Source: Dioscorea cayenensis subsp. rotundata | Taxonomy: Eukaryota; Streptophyta; Magnoliopsida; Dioscoreales; Dioscoreaceae | DNA length: 64,000 nucleotides | Assembly: GCF_009730915.1 (NCBI RefSeq) | Contig: NC_052474.1 | Span: 20,681,501-20,745,500, forward strand | Reading direction: 5' to 3' | Part shown: positions 23,064-34,490 of the stretch, one piece after another | Layout: the number at the start of each line of letters is the position of its first letter | How positions within the stretch are numbered: position 1 is the stretch's first letter | Notes under the pieces: model-generated | The model's database searches: none | Seen by the model: only the letters and a program-made list of their open reading frames with translations | What the model was told of the DNA's origin: nothing | Position numbers and translations under genes: made by a program

Positions 23064-24830
23064 CTGCAAGAGTTTTCTCTGCTTCTGCATCTTAACTTTA
23101 ACAATTCAATTGCTGGTTTCTTGAAATCTTGGGAACTTCCATAGTTCATATTACTTTTCATCTTCACTTTGTCCTCTCTATACCAAACTCTGGTCTTGCT
23201 AAAACATCATCCCATTGATTGTTTTATATATGTGTATGTATGTATTTATGTATGTATGTGTGTATTGGTTTGATAAGAATGTTGAGAGTATGTTTGATTC
23301 TAGACATGAATATCAAATTATAATCTTAGCATACACTGAATAATGGATTCTTGATTTTGGTGGGAATATAAAATTAAAGTGGTAATTGTTAAGCCCACGC
23401 AAGCGTCTCTTACACATGTTTGTCATATGTTTGGTAGCAAAATGAAGACACAGGTGTTTGTTGAGTTTGTTTTATGTTTGTATACATTCTCACACATGTT
23501 TATTGTATTTCATATAAAAAAATAGTAATTGCTAATATGATGATGTTAAAAAAAAAAGGTTTCATAATTTTATAGTTATTTTTATTTCCATTTATTTTGT
23601 AGTTTTAACTTTTTATATCTTTTAATCTAGAGCAAGATAAACATGGAAGGAGATAAATTTTTATTTTTGTAACAAGTCCACATAACACTGATTTTCATAT
23701 GAAGGAAATGAAGTGCAAAGACGCTGAAGTGGTACATTTTTTTTTAATTGATTGCATGCCCTTATAGAAATAATTCTCATAAAAATCATATTTACTTATA
23801 TAAATCTATAAAAAAACACTTTTATCTTTTTACATATGTTTATGGACCTGTCTTGAAAATCAACTTACAAATTCTAATAAAATATAAATTATTTATTTTA
23901 TTTGTTTTATTTCACAAAATGAATGTAGAGAAAAGAGTAAATATTAAATAATAAGTTTTTTTTGCCTATATATGCCCTTGAAAATTCAATAAATCCTTCA
24001 AGAAAATCAAGTATACCCCTTAATATACCTTTTTTTATGTGCATACCCCTTTGGGCCTTTGCACTGACATATAACATAAAATAAATTATTAAATGTTAAA
24101 TTAAAAAAAGCCTATACTTGTATATCCTATAAATTCTACTGGTTATTAAGTTAATTTTTGTATATTAAAAATTAATATTATTTTATTTCATTTCATATAA
24201 ACCATAATTAACATTGTTGGAGAGTAGATTGGGAATGTAAATAAAATTCTATTTCTATTATTATTAAAACAATCAATATTCATATAATTTGTAATCTATT
24301 TAAATATAGTATGTGTGGGCAAATAGTGTATACATTCAAAAAATAAATAAATAAATAAATTTTAAACATATAAATGATATTTTGTTTTGTTAAGAATTAT
24401 ACACGCAATTATTAGTTGACTTTAATTGAGATACAAAGAATAACAATAATAAAGGAAATTGATTGTATACCTCTGTAAAAAGTAGATAATTGCTAAATTG
24501 TCATCATAAAAATCACGTTTGGTTATATTTTTGCAAAATATTTTTAACTATCTTATATACCTTTACAGTTGAAAATCACTGAAAATTTTATTAAAATCTT
24601 GATTGATTTTTGTTTTTTTACATTTTTTTAATAAAAGTTTAAAACAAACTTCATGTTATAAGCAAATAAAAATTATTTATAGATGTAAGTCATTTTTTTT
24701 CAAAAGCATATGAGTAATATATATATATATATATATATATCAAAATTTGCAAAAATTCAAATTCCATCAGCAATGGTAAATAAAATACTCACATAATAAA
24801 GTGATAAATGCTGATAATACTCATTGAAAT

Positions 24831-24831
<1 letters not shown>

Positions 24832-24899
<68 letters not shown>
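24832..24899. repeat. Compound (TA)n/(TG)n microsatellite
   Basis: (TA)n from 24832 to 24871 with one CA interruption, then (TG)n from about 24871 to 24899. Intergenic. Confidence 0.85.
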
Positions 24900-24904
<5 letters not shown>

Positions 24905-25262
24905 TTTATTAAAAAGATTAATATTTATATTGGGCAATTGGAATTATGTGTTCCCAAATGGTTATATCATATGACATTATGGAAACAATATTCAATCTTT
25001 AATTGAATAAATAAATAAATAACAGGGTGGTTAGAAAAACAAAGATGCAAAATGAAAGAGAAGGCAAGGTATTTCTTAGGGATTGTAATAATTTAGACAA
25101 ATTTGTCCACTAATTATCTATCATTTAAATTTAATTTGAATAATTTGAACTCAATATTAAGTAGATATCTTGTTTATATATATAATAGCACACTATCTTT
25201 TTTTTCTAAAATAAGTATAATTATTGATTGTTTCAATACAAATTTATTGCTTTCATTGTAAG

Positions 25263-25265
<3 letters not shown>

Positions 25266-25308
<43 letters not shown>

Positions 25309-25449
25309 TGGTTTTTGACTCATAGATTTCTTAATTAAGAGCCATGTACAGTGAATAACTCCTACTACTAGTACATGAATCCTGATTGGAGGTAAAATTT
25401 TTGCAAAACCACTTGCTAATTGAAAGTGACCCAAACTTCTACCACATTA

Positions 25450-25484
<35 letters not shown>
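25266..25484. repeat. Pair of (TTA)n microsatellites
   Basis: (TTA/ATT)n at 25266-25308 and again at about 25448-25484, same strand, 140 bp apart, upstream of the peroxidase gene. Confidence 0.85.
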
Positions 25485-26269
25485 TGCTTCATATACTTTT
25501 TAAAGCTCAAGAATACTGTTCTTCCTTTAAAAAGTCTAAACATTTTTTTTTTAAATAAAAGAGTATTTTGATTAAAAGAATTATTTTTGTTTTTTATTTT
25601 GTTTTTAGAATTTCTCTTCTTTTGTTTTTTAAAACAATTTAAACATTTATAATTAAACAACTCAAATATAATGGATTAAATAAACAACAAAATTCTAAAA
25701 GTGACACCGGCCTGTACCTATGTCTAGTTTTAGTTCACTCTCCACTTACTGTTCTTTGCTGCAACTTTAATTCACCTTGACTTCTTAAATTCATATAAAA
25801 CTTTATAATATAATGTCAATGTTGGGATTATGTGAGCTTGCACTCACTCTATTAATGGACAATAAAAATCAAATTCTGACTAAGAGCATGACTAGTTAAC
25901 ACACTTATCTTTTGAAATATGATGCTTCAAGCACTTCAAAAGCCATACTAATCCATGCTATGTACTTTGTCAATGTATAACTAAGTGGCTACAACTAGAC
26001 CATGCACTTACCTTATAAATAGTGCACCCCCATTTTTAACATGTGTTATCTTTTTCCCATACTAACATATATTTTTAATTAGTAATTAAAATTATCACTT
26101 GTAGCTTTTTCCAACTTTCTTTGAGTGTTTCCCTTGACCACTCTAACTTGTTGCATGCCACACACACATACAACTACTAGTGCCTCCCACTTAGTTTACT
26201 TCATTCAAGATCATCACAATTAAATCAAATCTATATATTTCTATTCATGTTCTTATCTTCTTCTTCTTC

Positions 26270-27773
26270 ATGTTGAACAAGATGACTAGTTTCAAGCAAA
26301 TGGTTCTTGTGCTCATGTTGATTGAGTTATACACTAGTTATGGTGCATTGGCACTAAGCATGGATTACTACCGCATGTCGTGTCCGTTCGCTGAAATGAT
26401 AGTGAGGATGACGGTGAACCAAGCTTTGCGAAGAGATCAAACTCTCGCGGTCCTCTTCTCCGGTTGCATTTCCATGATTGCTTTGTGCAGGTATATATCA
26501 TCTCTTAGCTAAATATATATATTTAGTGAGCTTATGTTTAGTAGTAGTATTATTAATTACTAATTCAAACAAAATTGATAATAATTTATTGAGTGTATAT
26601 TTTGTGTAGGGGTGTGATGCATCAGTGCTCATTGATTCAACAGAGGGTAACATAGCAGAAAAGGATTCTCCTGCAAATATCATTTTGAGAGGGTATGAAG
26701 TCATAGATCAAGCCAAGCAAATTATCGAAAATCGATGTCCTGGTGTTGTTTCATGTGCTGATATTGTCGCAATTTCTGCAAGAGATGCTGTTGTTTGGGT
26801 AAGTTTAATTTATGTTAGTAAAATTAACAGAATACAACATCCATGCATGTTGTTATAATTGTATAATTAATTAACAAGCAAAAGCAAAGATATATACCTC
26901 CCGATGTCTACTAATTAAAAACTATAACACTAACAAACTACGACAATACTTTCATTTTTAAATCAATCTCATCTCGAAGTTAATTTAAATAAAATTTTAA
27001 TTAATACTTGTACGTACTGTGAGAGATTTTTTTAATAAGGTAAAATTGCAAAACTCAGTATATAAAACAAATCAAAGCGAATAATTCCTCGCATAAATTT
27101 CATTTTATTTTATAATAACTAATATATTTTTTTTAGGCTGGAGGTCCATTTTATCCAGTGCTACAAGGAAGAAGGGATGGATCAAGATCAAAAATAGAAG
27201 ACACTATTAACTTACCTCCTCCTAATTTCAACAGCACTGCTCTCATTTCCATGTTTGGGAGCCATGGTTTCACTATCCAAGACTTAGTTGCCTTATCAGG
27301 TGCAAACATATAAACTAAAATAATAATAATGATAATAAATAAATAAATAAAATATCATGTGCTTATATGTATGGCTTGAATTTTCAGGAGGACATACAAT
27401 AGGAGTAGCAAGATGTGCTTCATTCAAGGATAGACTAACCAATTCAGACTCAACAATGAATACAAATTTGGTGAGAATTGCATCGATGCAGTGCAACTCC
27501 GGAGACGATAACACGACGATGAACTTAGACATGACTTCGACTTCTTTCGACAACTCTTATTTTAGAGCATTGCAGAGGGGGTATGGTTTGCTAACTTCAG
27601 ATGAGACATTGTTCATGGATGATCAAACTAAAGGTTTTGTGGATATTTATGCCATGAACCAAGCTAGGTGGTTCTATGATTTTCAAAGTGCAATGCTTAA
27701 GATGGGCTCAATTGATGTTAAAGAAGGTGCTGATGGAAATGTTAGACTTAATTGTCATAGGCTTAATTATTAA
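26270..27773 (+). CDS. Class III secretory peroxidase, frame-broken in exon 1
   Basis: Four exons in the classic class III layout: 26270-26490, 26610-26798, 27137-27299, 27388-27773. Exon 1 gives a hydrophobic signal peptide ([18 protein letters not shown]) and [18 protein letters not shown]; exon 2 [49 protein letters not shown]; exon 3 [15 protein letters not shown]; exon 4 the proximal haem-ligand His in [10 protein letters not shown] and a C-terminal half ending [11 protein letters not shown]. The distal active-site stretch [12 protein letters not shown] is present at 26455-26490 but in another frame: one base is missing near 26447-26456, so the chain from the ATG would meet a stop early in exon 2. 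Intron phases fit only if that base is counted. With it the protein would be about 315-319 residues, normal for the family. These enzymes are secreted to wall or vacuole and oxidise phenolics with H2O2. Pseudogene or assembly error is unresolved. Confidence 0.88.
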
Positions 27774-29365
27774 GTTTGATTATTAGCTTTGTGATTTCAT
27801 GCTAATGTTTGTGTTTGTGTTTTTTTGTGAATGTGCATATGAACTTGGCAATAAAATCATGTTTGGATTGTAACCTTTTGTTAGTGCTTAGTGAATGTAT
27901 TGGTGGGTGGAATGATATATAAGACTTTGTTTACATCATGCAAGTGGTGGAATTATATATTTTTAAAATGTATTGCTAAAACATGTTTTTATTTTATGCA
28001 TTTTGAGAATGTGGGTGGAAATAATGGAGGTGCTATTCCTCCACTCTATTATTTTCAAAACTTTTGCCTTTCTCATCATTAACCATCCATTAAAAAATAA
28101 ATAAATAAAAAATTGAAAGTATATTATTTATATATATAAAGTATATTATTTATATATATATATATAGAGGGCCCATCTCATAGAGTTAAATTCTAAGAAT
28201 ACACAGTATATATAATACCAATCTAACTACCCGTTCGGAGACCAAGTATATTCGAATGACTACTGTTTTAATTATGCCAACTCTCTCCATCTATCTCATG
28301 CAGTTTTTCTCTCATGATTTTTAATATCTAAAAAGCATTCTAAAAACATCCCAATATGATTTAATGTCATATATATATATATATATAATTAAGGATATAT
28401 TACTAATAACATATAGGCAAATAAATGCACTTTTTAAGGTATAATAGAGATATATTATCAATTATCTACTTTTAGAGGGATATATACAAGCAATTTGAGC
28501 ATAAATGCACTATTCTTGGTATGTTTATTTTAGTCCATATGTTTTTAAAATTAGTAATCACTTAATAACGCATTGCCGTATAAGATATAGTAACCGAAAT
28601 GAATATTATATCCAAAATATACATATAAACCTAAAATGAATACTATATTAATTAGAAAGCTCAAATATTTATTTGACAAAATAAAAATATTCAATTGATG
28701 AATATATTTAATCCTTGGACAATATCCACCATTTAATTTAAAAAATTTTTTTGGGAAATTCACTTGGATTTTAGTGAATCCAATCCCACAATATCTTTCA
28801 AACAGTTAAAAATAAATTTAAATAAAATAAAATAAACTAAAATAAAACATTTTTTTTTAAAAAAAAAGTCAAAACAAGAATCAAAACAAACATGCAAAAC
28901 GTGTCCATTCTTACCTAAAAAGCAGACATATAAGTTTTCTTACCGTTTCTTCATCCAAACCATTATCCATTTTTTTTTAAATAAAATAATATAAACATGA
29001 AAGCAGAAAATGATATAAATTAATTAATTCTGATTTTTTTTAAGACAATATATCAATAGCTAATAAATAAATAAATAAATATGGAAATATAATTATTAAA
29101 GTGCGAAAAATGGTGGAGTGGATGGGTGGTATACACGAGATAATAAGGATAAGTTCAAATTAAATCAAATTAATATGAAAATTAAAATTTCATATTAATT
29201 ATTACTTTAAAAAAAAAATAAGGAAAAATAATAATAATAATTAGCTTGCCAGCCAATTTGGTCTATATAAAACAAAGCCCCCGCCCCAAAATGCCCAAAT
29301 TCTCAGTGTCTCATTGGTTTTGAGAAATTAGGGTTTTGTTTTAGGGTTTAGATTGGGTTTGAGGG
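27774..29365. other. Intergenic region and fructokinase promoter
   Basis: AT-rich, no gene recognised. (TA)n tracts at about 28149-28166 and 28372-28387. Immediately before the fructokinase ATG, TTAGGGTTTTGTTTTAGGGTTT (29329-29350) gives two telobox motifs in what is probably the 5' UTR, a common feature of plant housekeeping genes; GTCTATATAAAAC at 29261-29273 is a likely TATA box about 100 bp before the ATG. Confidence 0.55.
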
Positions 29366-32200
29366 ATGGGGATCACGGCGGAAGGAGGCAGCGAAGGGGC
29401 GGGGCTGGTGGTATCCTTCGGGGAGATGCTCATCGACTTCGTCCCAGACGTTGCCGGAGTTTCTCTGGCTGAGTCTACCGGCTTTCTCAAGGCTCCCGGC
29501 GGCGCCCCGGCCAACGTCGCCGTCGCCATTTCCAAGCTCGGCGGCCGCTCCGCCTTCGTCGGCAAGGTACCATCCCTCTCTCTCTCTCTCTCTCTCTCTC
29601 TTGCTCTTGCGGGTCGGATCCTTCCAGATTGAATCCGGATCCGCTAAGGAATTGGAGTTTGAATTATTGGTGGAAAAATAATTTTCGAAATAATTTATTA
29701 TTTTTTTATTTGAAATAAAGAAGATTATATTAATATAAGTGGAGATTTGTATGTTTATATTAGGGGGAAAAAAAAAGAGAAATTTTTATGGGTGGGATTT
29801 TGGGTTTCGGAGTTGGAATTCAGTGTGGCATCCGAATCCGATAAGGAAGGGTGGCATAAACAAAGATTATCGGGTTTCGGAGCTTCGCTAGATCACGGGC
29901 CCGATAACTTTTTCTGATTTGATTCGGTGGGGCCCTATCCCTTCCTCCGTATTTGAAACCCGTTTCCATATCGTTTCCCTTATTATATATATATATATAT
30001 ATATGATAATGATAATATAGTTTGATGATTAAATTAATTTTATAATTTTTGTTTTTTTAATTATGAAAAATTTTAATTTTATAAATAGTATCTAAGTCTA
30101 TTGATTTTACGGGCGAAAAATGAAAACACATGTATATTATTATATTAACTCTGCCTTTTGTATTTGTTGCTGACTTTTTTTTTTCAATAAAATCACTTGT
30201 CATTTGTTTATTAAAAAATAAATTTAATTTTCTTGTATGCTGAAATACAAAATATAAGTTTTTTTAATAGAATAAGAATTGAATCTAAATATTAAAAATC
30301 TAGATTTTGTTCTTTTTTTATATTTTAAAATAATGATTTTACTGAGTAAAATAGGTGCTCGCATATAGGAAATATGATGCACATACTTACACATATGATA
30401 ATAATATAGTTTGATGATTAAATCATTTTTAAAAATTTTAGGGTGTTTATCTTTGTATATTATTAAAAAAATGGTTTAATATTATGTATAAGTAAATAAA
30501 ATAATTTGTCTGGATATCTTTTTAAAATAATCCAGACTTTTTTGTTTATTATATTTTAAAAAATAATATTTTTAATGAGTAATAAATGCGGAAAAAAACA
30601 ATGATTTTTTTATATATAAAAGCATATATTAGTTTCTTAGAATTACACATAAAATTAGATATTTTTTTCAAAAATGTACAGATAAAATTTGAATTTTTAT
30701 TATCCAGGATGATAGAATCAAGTGATTATATAATAACTTATTTAATACCTGAAAAAAAAATTTTAAAAAAACTACTAGGTCGAATTTCGGAGTCAGAATT
30801 CAGTGTAGGATCCGAATCCGAATCCGAATCCTTATCGGGTTTCGGATTTCTCTGATTCGATTCTGTGGGGCCCTCTCTCTGTTCCCTAGAAAAGCTACAT
30901 CCATATGTATATATAGTTCTATCACGCGGAGCACGAATCACGAGGCATGTGGGCATAAAATTAGCACAAAGAAGGGCCACACACACACCTAACATTGCCT
31001 CCTATTAATTTCCATGAAAGCTTGGAATCATATCTATATATTTGCATCACTATTTCATGCTAATTACAAACTTGGAATCAAAGAATCAAGTCTTTATAAA
31101 ATGTTATAGATATCATCTATGAATCATCATGTTCTTTATCTATACATTCACCAAAACAGTTCGGCGACGATGAATTCGGTCACATGTTAGCTGACATACT
31201 AAGAAAGAACGGGGTCGAAGACGATGGAGTTCTTTTCGACACTCATGCACGCACCGCGCTCGCATTCGTGACACTTAAAAGTGACGGTGAGCGTGAATTC
31301 ATGTTCTATCGTAATCCAAGTGCCGACATGTTGCTAACCGAGGCCGAGCTCAATATGGAGCTCATTCGCCGCGCGAAGATATTTCATTATGGTTCGATTA
31401 GTCTTATTTCTGAGCCGTGCCGCTCCGCGCACCTTGCGGCTATGCGTGCTGCTAAAGAATCCGGCATTTTCTTATCTTATGATCCTAATGTTCGGCTTCC
31501 GCTTTGGCCTTCTCATGACGCGGCTCGTGATGGAATTAAAAGTATTTGGACCGAGGCGGATTTTATAAAGGTAGTAATACTTCGAATTTGAATATATAAA
31601 CTTGTGTTTCTCATCCTAACAACAACAGTATCTATTTTTGTGATAGATTAGTGATGATGAGGTGGCATTTTTGACAAATGAGGGACCCACAAAGGGAAGA
31701 TGTTGTTTTGTCACTGTGGCATGAAGGATTGAAGTTGCTTGTTGTGACTGATGGAGAGAAAGGATGTAGATACTTTACCAAGGTCTTTACATTTGTTTAT
31801 ATATATATATTATATATATGTTTATATGGTTTTGTTAATGTTAATAATGGGAAAAATGGAAATCAGGAATGCAAAGGAAGAGTGGAAGGGTTTAAAGTGA
31901 AGACAATAGATACAACAGGAGCTGGTGATGCATTTGTTGGAAGCCTTTTGGTTTCATTGGCAAAGGATAAGTCTCTCTATCAGGTTAGTTAATTGATTGA
32001 ATAATTAATAGTTGGATTAGATATTGTTTGTAAATTGATTATTGTGTATTCTTTGGTTTATGAAGAATGAAGAGAAGCTGAGGGAAGCTGTTCGATTTGC
32101 TAATGCTTGTGGCGCGATCTGCACGACGAGGAAGGGAGCGATTCCGGCATTGCCGACTCCGGCCATGGCTCAAGAACTTGTTGCCAAGGGAACTTACTAG
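29366..32200 (+). CDS. FRK: Fructokinase (pfkB family), one-base frame break in exon 3
   Basis: Five exons: 29366-29566, 31160-31570, 31647-31782, 31867-31983, 32066-32200. Phosphorylates fructose to fructose-6-phosphate with ATP, in cytosol or plastid. Visible motifs: [13 protein letters not shown] at the start; pfkB signature 1 [18 protein letters not shown] at the end of exon 1; [19 protein letters not shown] opening exon 2; [23 protein letters not shown] opening exon 3; [20 protein letters not shown]; signature 2 [11 protein letters not shown] in exon 4; the C-terminal [16 protein letters not shown]. Exon 3 is 136 nt, one too many: within AAAGGGAAG near 31694-31696 the frame slips, leading to an early stop, while all other exons are phase 0. 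Without it the protein is 332 residues, typical of plant fructokinases. No transit peptide is evident, so it is probably cytosolic. Confidence 0.92.
29576..31159 (+). repeat. Fructokinase intron 1 with internal duplicated blocks
   Basis: A (TC)n run lies just after the donor (29576-29601). Two blocks are duplicated within this intron: 29803-29950 and 30783-30890 share TTTCGGAGT.AGAATTCAGTG, GATCCGAATCCG, TTATCGGGTTTCGG and TCTGTGGGGCCCT-like words; 29995-30060 and 30391-30440 share ATAATATAGTTTGATGATTAAAT. In the later copy GAATCC is expanded to three units. Confidence 0.7.
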
Positions 32201-32729
32201 AGAGTTTGAATTTTTTTTTATTTGAACTTTAGTATGTCATTCCCAGAGTGACTTGTCTTATGTTTTCTTATGCTAATAAAGCTTTCAAGTGATCATTGCT
32301 TTGTTTGTGATAACATAACTAATCTAAATGCAGTAAATGTTTATTTTCACTAATTAAGTAGCACTTTAACACTTTAATTAAGTCAGAATATAACTTTGTT
32401 GTAATTGCATATTGGTTATAGTTATAGGACATGAATCAGGAAAAAAAGGAAAAGGACTGAAAGATCATAACCTTTTTTCTCAATGGTGAAAGAAGTACAA
32501 TGCATCACAATGTCACACCATTAATGAAACTAGAAAACACAAAACTCAATACAAACACACAAACAAGAACAAAGAAAAAAATGAAACAGATAAAAAAATA
32601 AAAAAATAAAAAAAAGAGAGATTAGATTAAGCTCCTAAAGTACACAAGTTACAACAAAGAAACAACTGAAGGAGAGTGAAAAAGAGTCATTAATTGATGC
32701 ATTAAAATGCATTGATTCAGTAACTAATT
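32201..32729. other. Convergent 3' ends of fructokinase and ZF-HD genes
   Basis: 529 bp holding both 3' UTRs. AATAAA at 32275-32280 is a candidate polyadenylation signal for the fructokinase. No other feature. Confidence 0.55.
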
Positions 32730-33036
32730 TCATTCAAGCTGAAGAGAAGTATGATGATGATGAGTAGGAGGAGGAGGAGGAGGATGAGGATGAGGATGAA
32801 CAACAACATTGCTGTCATTAAGGTCCTTCTTGGCAAGATTGTGCTTGTTGTTGTGCATCCAAACCTTGAGAACTCTCCTCTTGATACCAATCTCTTGACA
32901 AAAGTGTTGCACAACACTCTCCTCTTGTTTCTGCAACCTCCAACCCACACTCTCTGCAAAGTCTAGCATCTTCTCCTTTTGCTCTTGAGTGAACTTTGTC
33001 CTGAACCTTTTCCTCACAACTGGACCTTGTTGTTGT

Positions 33037-33068
<32 letters not shown>

Positions 33069-33664
33069 TTGTTGTCTATCCATTTCATCAGACTCTGAAG
33101 TGTGGAATGATCCCAAAGGCATCACCATTTGAGCTCCTCCTGCTGATCTTGGCACTAAACTGTATGTTTCTGCAACTGATGATGATGATATAATGATAAA
33201 TAAAAAGAAATTTTTACTTCTGTTATTATTATTATTATTATTTTCTTTTTGAGGATGAAAAAATAAGAAGAAAAAGGAAAGAGAATGAATGGAAAGTTAC
33301 CATCAGTTTCTTTTCTGTGGAAATTCCTGTGGCAATTACAAGCAGAGCATTTGAAGGATTCAATGGTGCCTTCTTCACCACTAGGCATGAACTCACCACA
33401 ACCATCAGTAGCATTGCCTCCAATGGAAGCTGCATGGTTTTTCAAGCACTCTTTGTATTTCACCCATGAAGGAGAAGGAGAAGTAGAAGAAGAAGAAAGT
33501 TTCTTTTGGTTATGTTGATGTTGTTCTTCAGATGGAGGATGAGGTCCATTAATAAGTCCTTGAGAAAGAGCTTGTTGTTGTTGTTGTTGTTGGCGTTGTT
33601 GTACAGTGTAAGTGCTGCTTATTGGGATTGCCATCTCCACTCCTTCATGCCCAGAAAGGTCCAT
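32730..33664 (-). CDS. Zinc-finger homeodomain (ZF-HD) transcription factor
   Basis: Two exons on the minus strand, 33664-33301 and 33175-32730, 810 nt, 269 residues. The ZF dimerisation domain (residues 68-117) reads [37 protein letters not shown], with the expected Cys/His ligands. The homeodomain (about 176-235) reads [45 protein letters not shown], with the atypical Met in helix 3 usual for plant ZHDs. Low-complexity stretches: Gln run at 23-31, ten His at 158-167, His/Pro tail at 248-263. Most plant ZHD genes lack introns in the coding region; here one interrupts between the two domains, with two possible acceptors six bases apart (33176 or 33170), both keeping the frame. Members bind ATTA-type sites as dimers in the nucleus and act in floral and vascular development. 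Confidence 0.95.
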
Positions 33665-34490
33665 TCCTCTTTCCTTCTTTTTTTCTTTTTTTTTTTAAGG
33701 AAAAAAGAATAGTAGAAAGATAAACACTAGATACTGGATCTCCACCACTTCATAGAACAAGAACAACAAGAAGAAGAAGAAGAAGATGATGATGATGATG
33801 ATGATGATGTTGAGTTCTTAAATGACTTCAACTAATGCAACAGTTTGAAAAACACTGTAAAACAAGAAGAAAGAAAAGAGTTCCAAAATGGTTTCCACTA
33901 ATGCAACACTACACTAGTTAGTTCTTCACTTCCTAAATGTTTTCCACTAATCCAACAGTGAAACAACATAAAACAACAAAAACTCTCTCTCTTTCTCTCT
34001 CTCTCACTCTCTCTTAAGTTTAATGTTAATGTTTAGAAGAAGAAGAAGAAGAAGATAAAGGAAGAGGATGAAAGAAAATGTATAGTAGGGAATAGAATAC
34101 TACTTGAGTTTAAGAAGTAGGACTTACAGTAAAGAAGTTGAAGAGAAGGACATCAGTCTTGCATTCCATGACTTTCAACTTTGAAGAAGGTTTACAGAAA
34201 TAACAAGACTATTAACACTGAAGCAAACAAAGAGAAGATGAACTTTGGTTTAATAGTGTTTTTTCTTGTTTTCCATACTCACATACACACACAGATAGAC
34301 AGAAAGAGAGAGAAAGAGAGAGAGAGAGAGATTCAAGGAAAGCGTGGTATGTTTGCTTAGCTTGCAATATCAGGCATCAAGCTTACGCCAGCTTAAGAGA
34401 GAAAGAGAAAGAGAAAGAGAGACAGGAGTGTCAGAATAGGCTCACAGAGAGAGAAGAAAATTTGAAAAGAAGTTCCAACTCCCATAATGC
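33665..34490 (-). promoter_or_regulatory. 5' UTR and proximal promoter of the ZF-HD gene
   Basis: Rich in CT/GA, GAA and GAT repeats: (GAA/GAT)n at about 33769-33810, (CT)n at 33984-34014, GAA run at 34037-34053, (GA)n at 34303-34330 and 34397-34420. Such purine/pyrimidine tracts are typical plant leaders and GAGA-factor (BPC) sites. A leader intron is possible but I cannot fix its ends. Confidence 0.5.

Larger units (their letters stand above)
23064..26269. other. Intergenic region with diverged repeats and microsatellites
   Basis: No gene seen. 23745-23885 and 24458-24600 look like a diverged direct pair (shared CATAAAAATCA, TTTAT...CTTTTTACATATG-like and GAAAATCA blocks, with about 710 bp between starts). 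Compound (TA)n(TG)n at 24832-24899; (TTA)n tracts at 25266-25308 and about 25448-25484. 25680-26269 should hold the peroxidase promoter; TTATAAATA at 26014 is a plausible TATA box. Confidence 0.55.
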
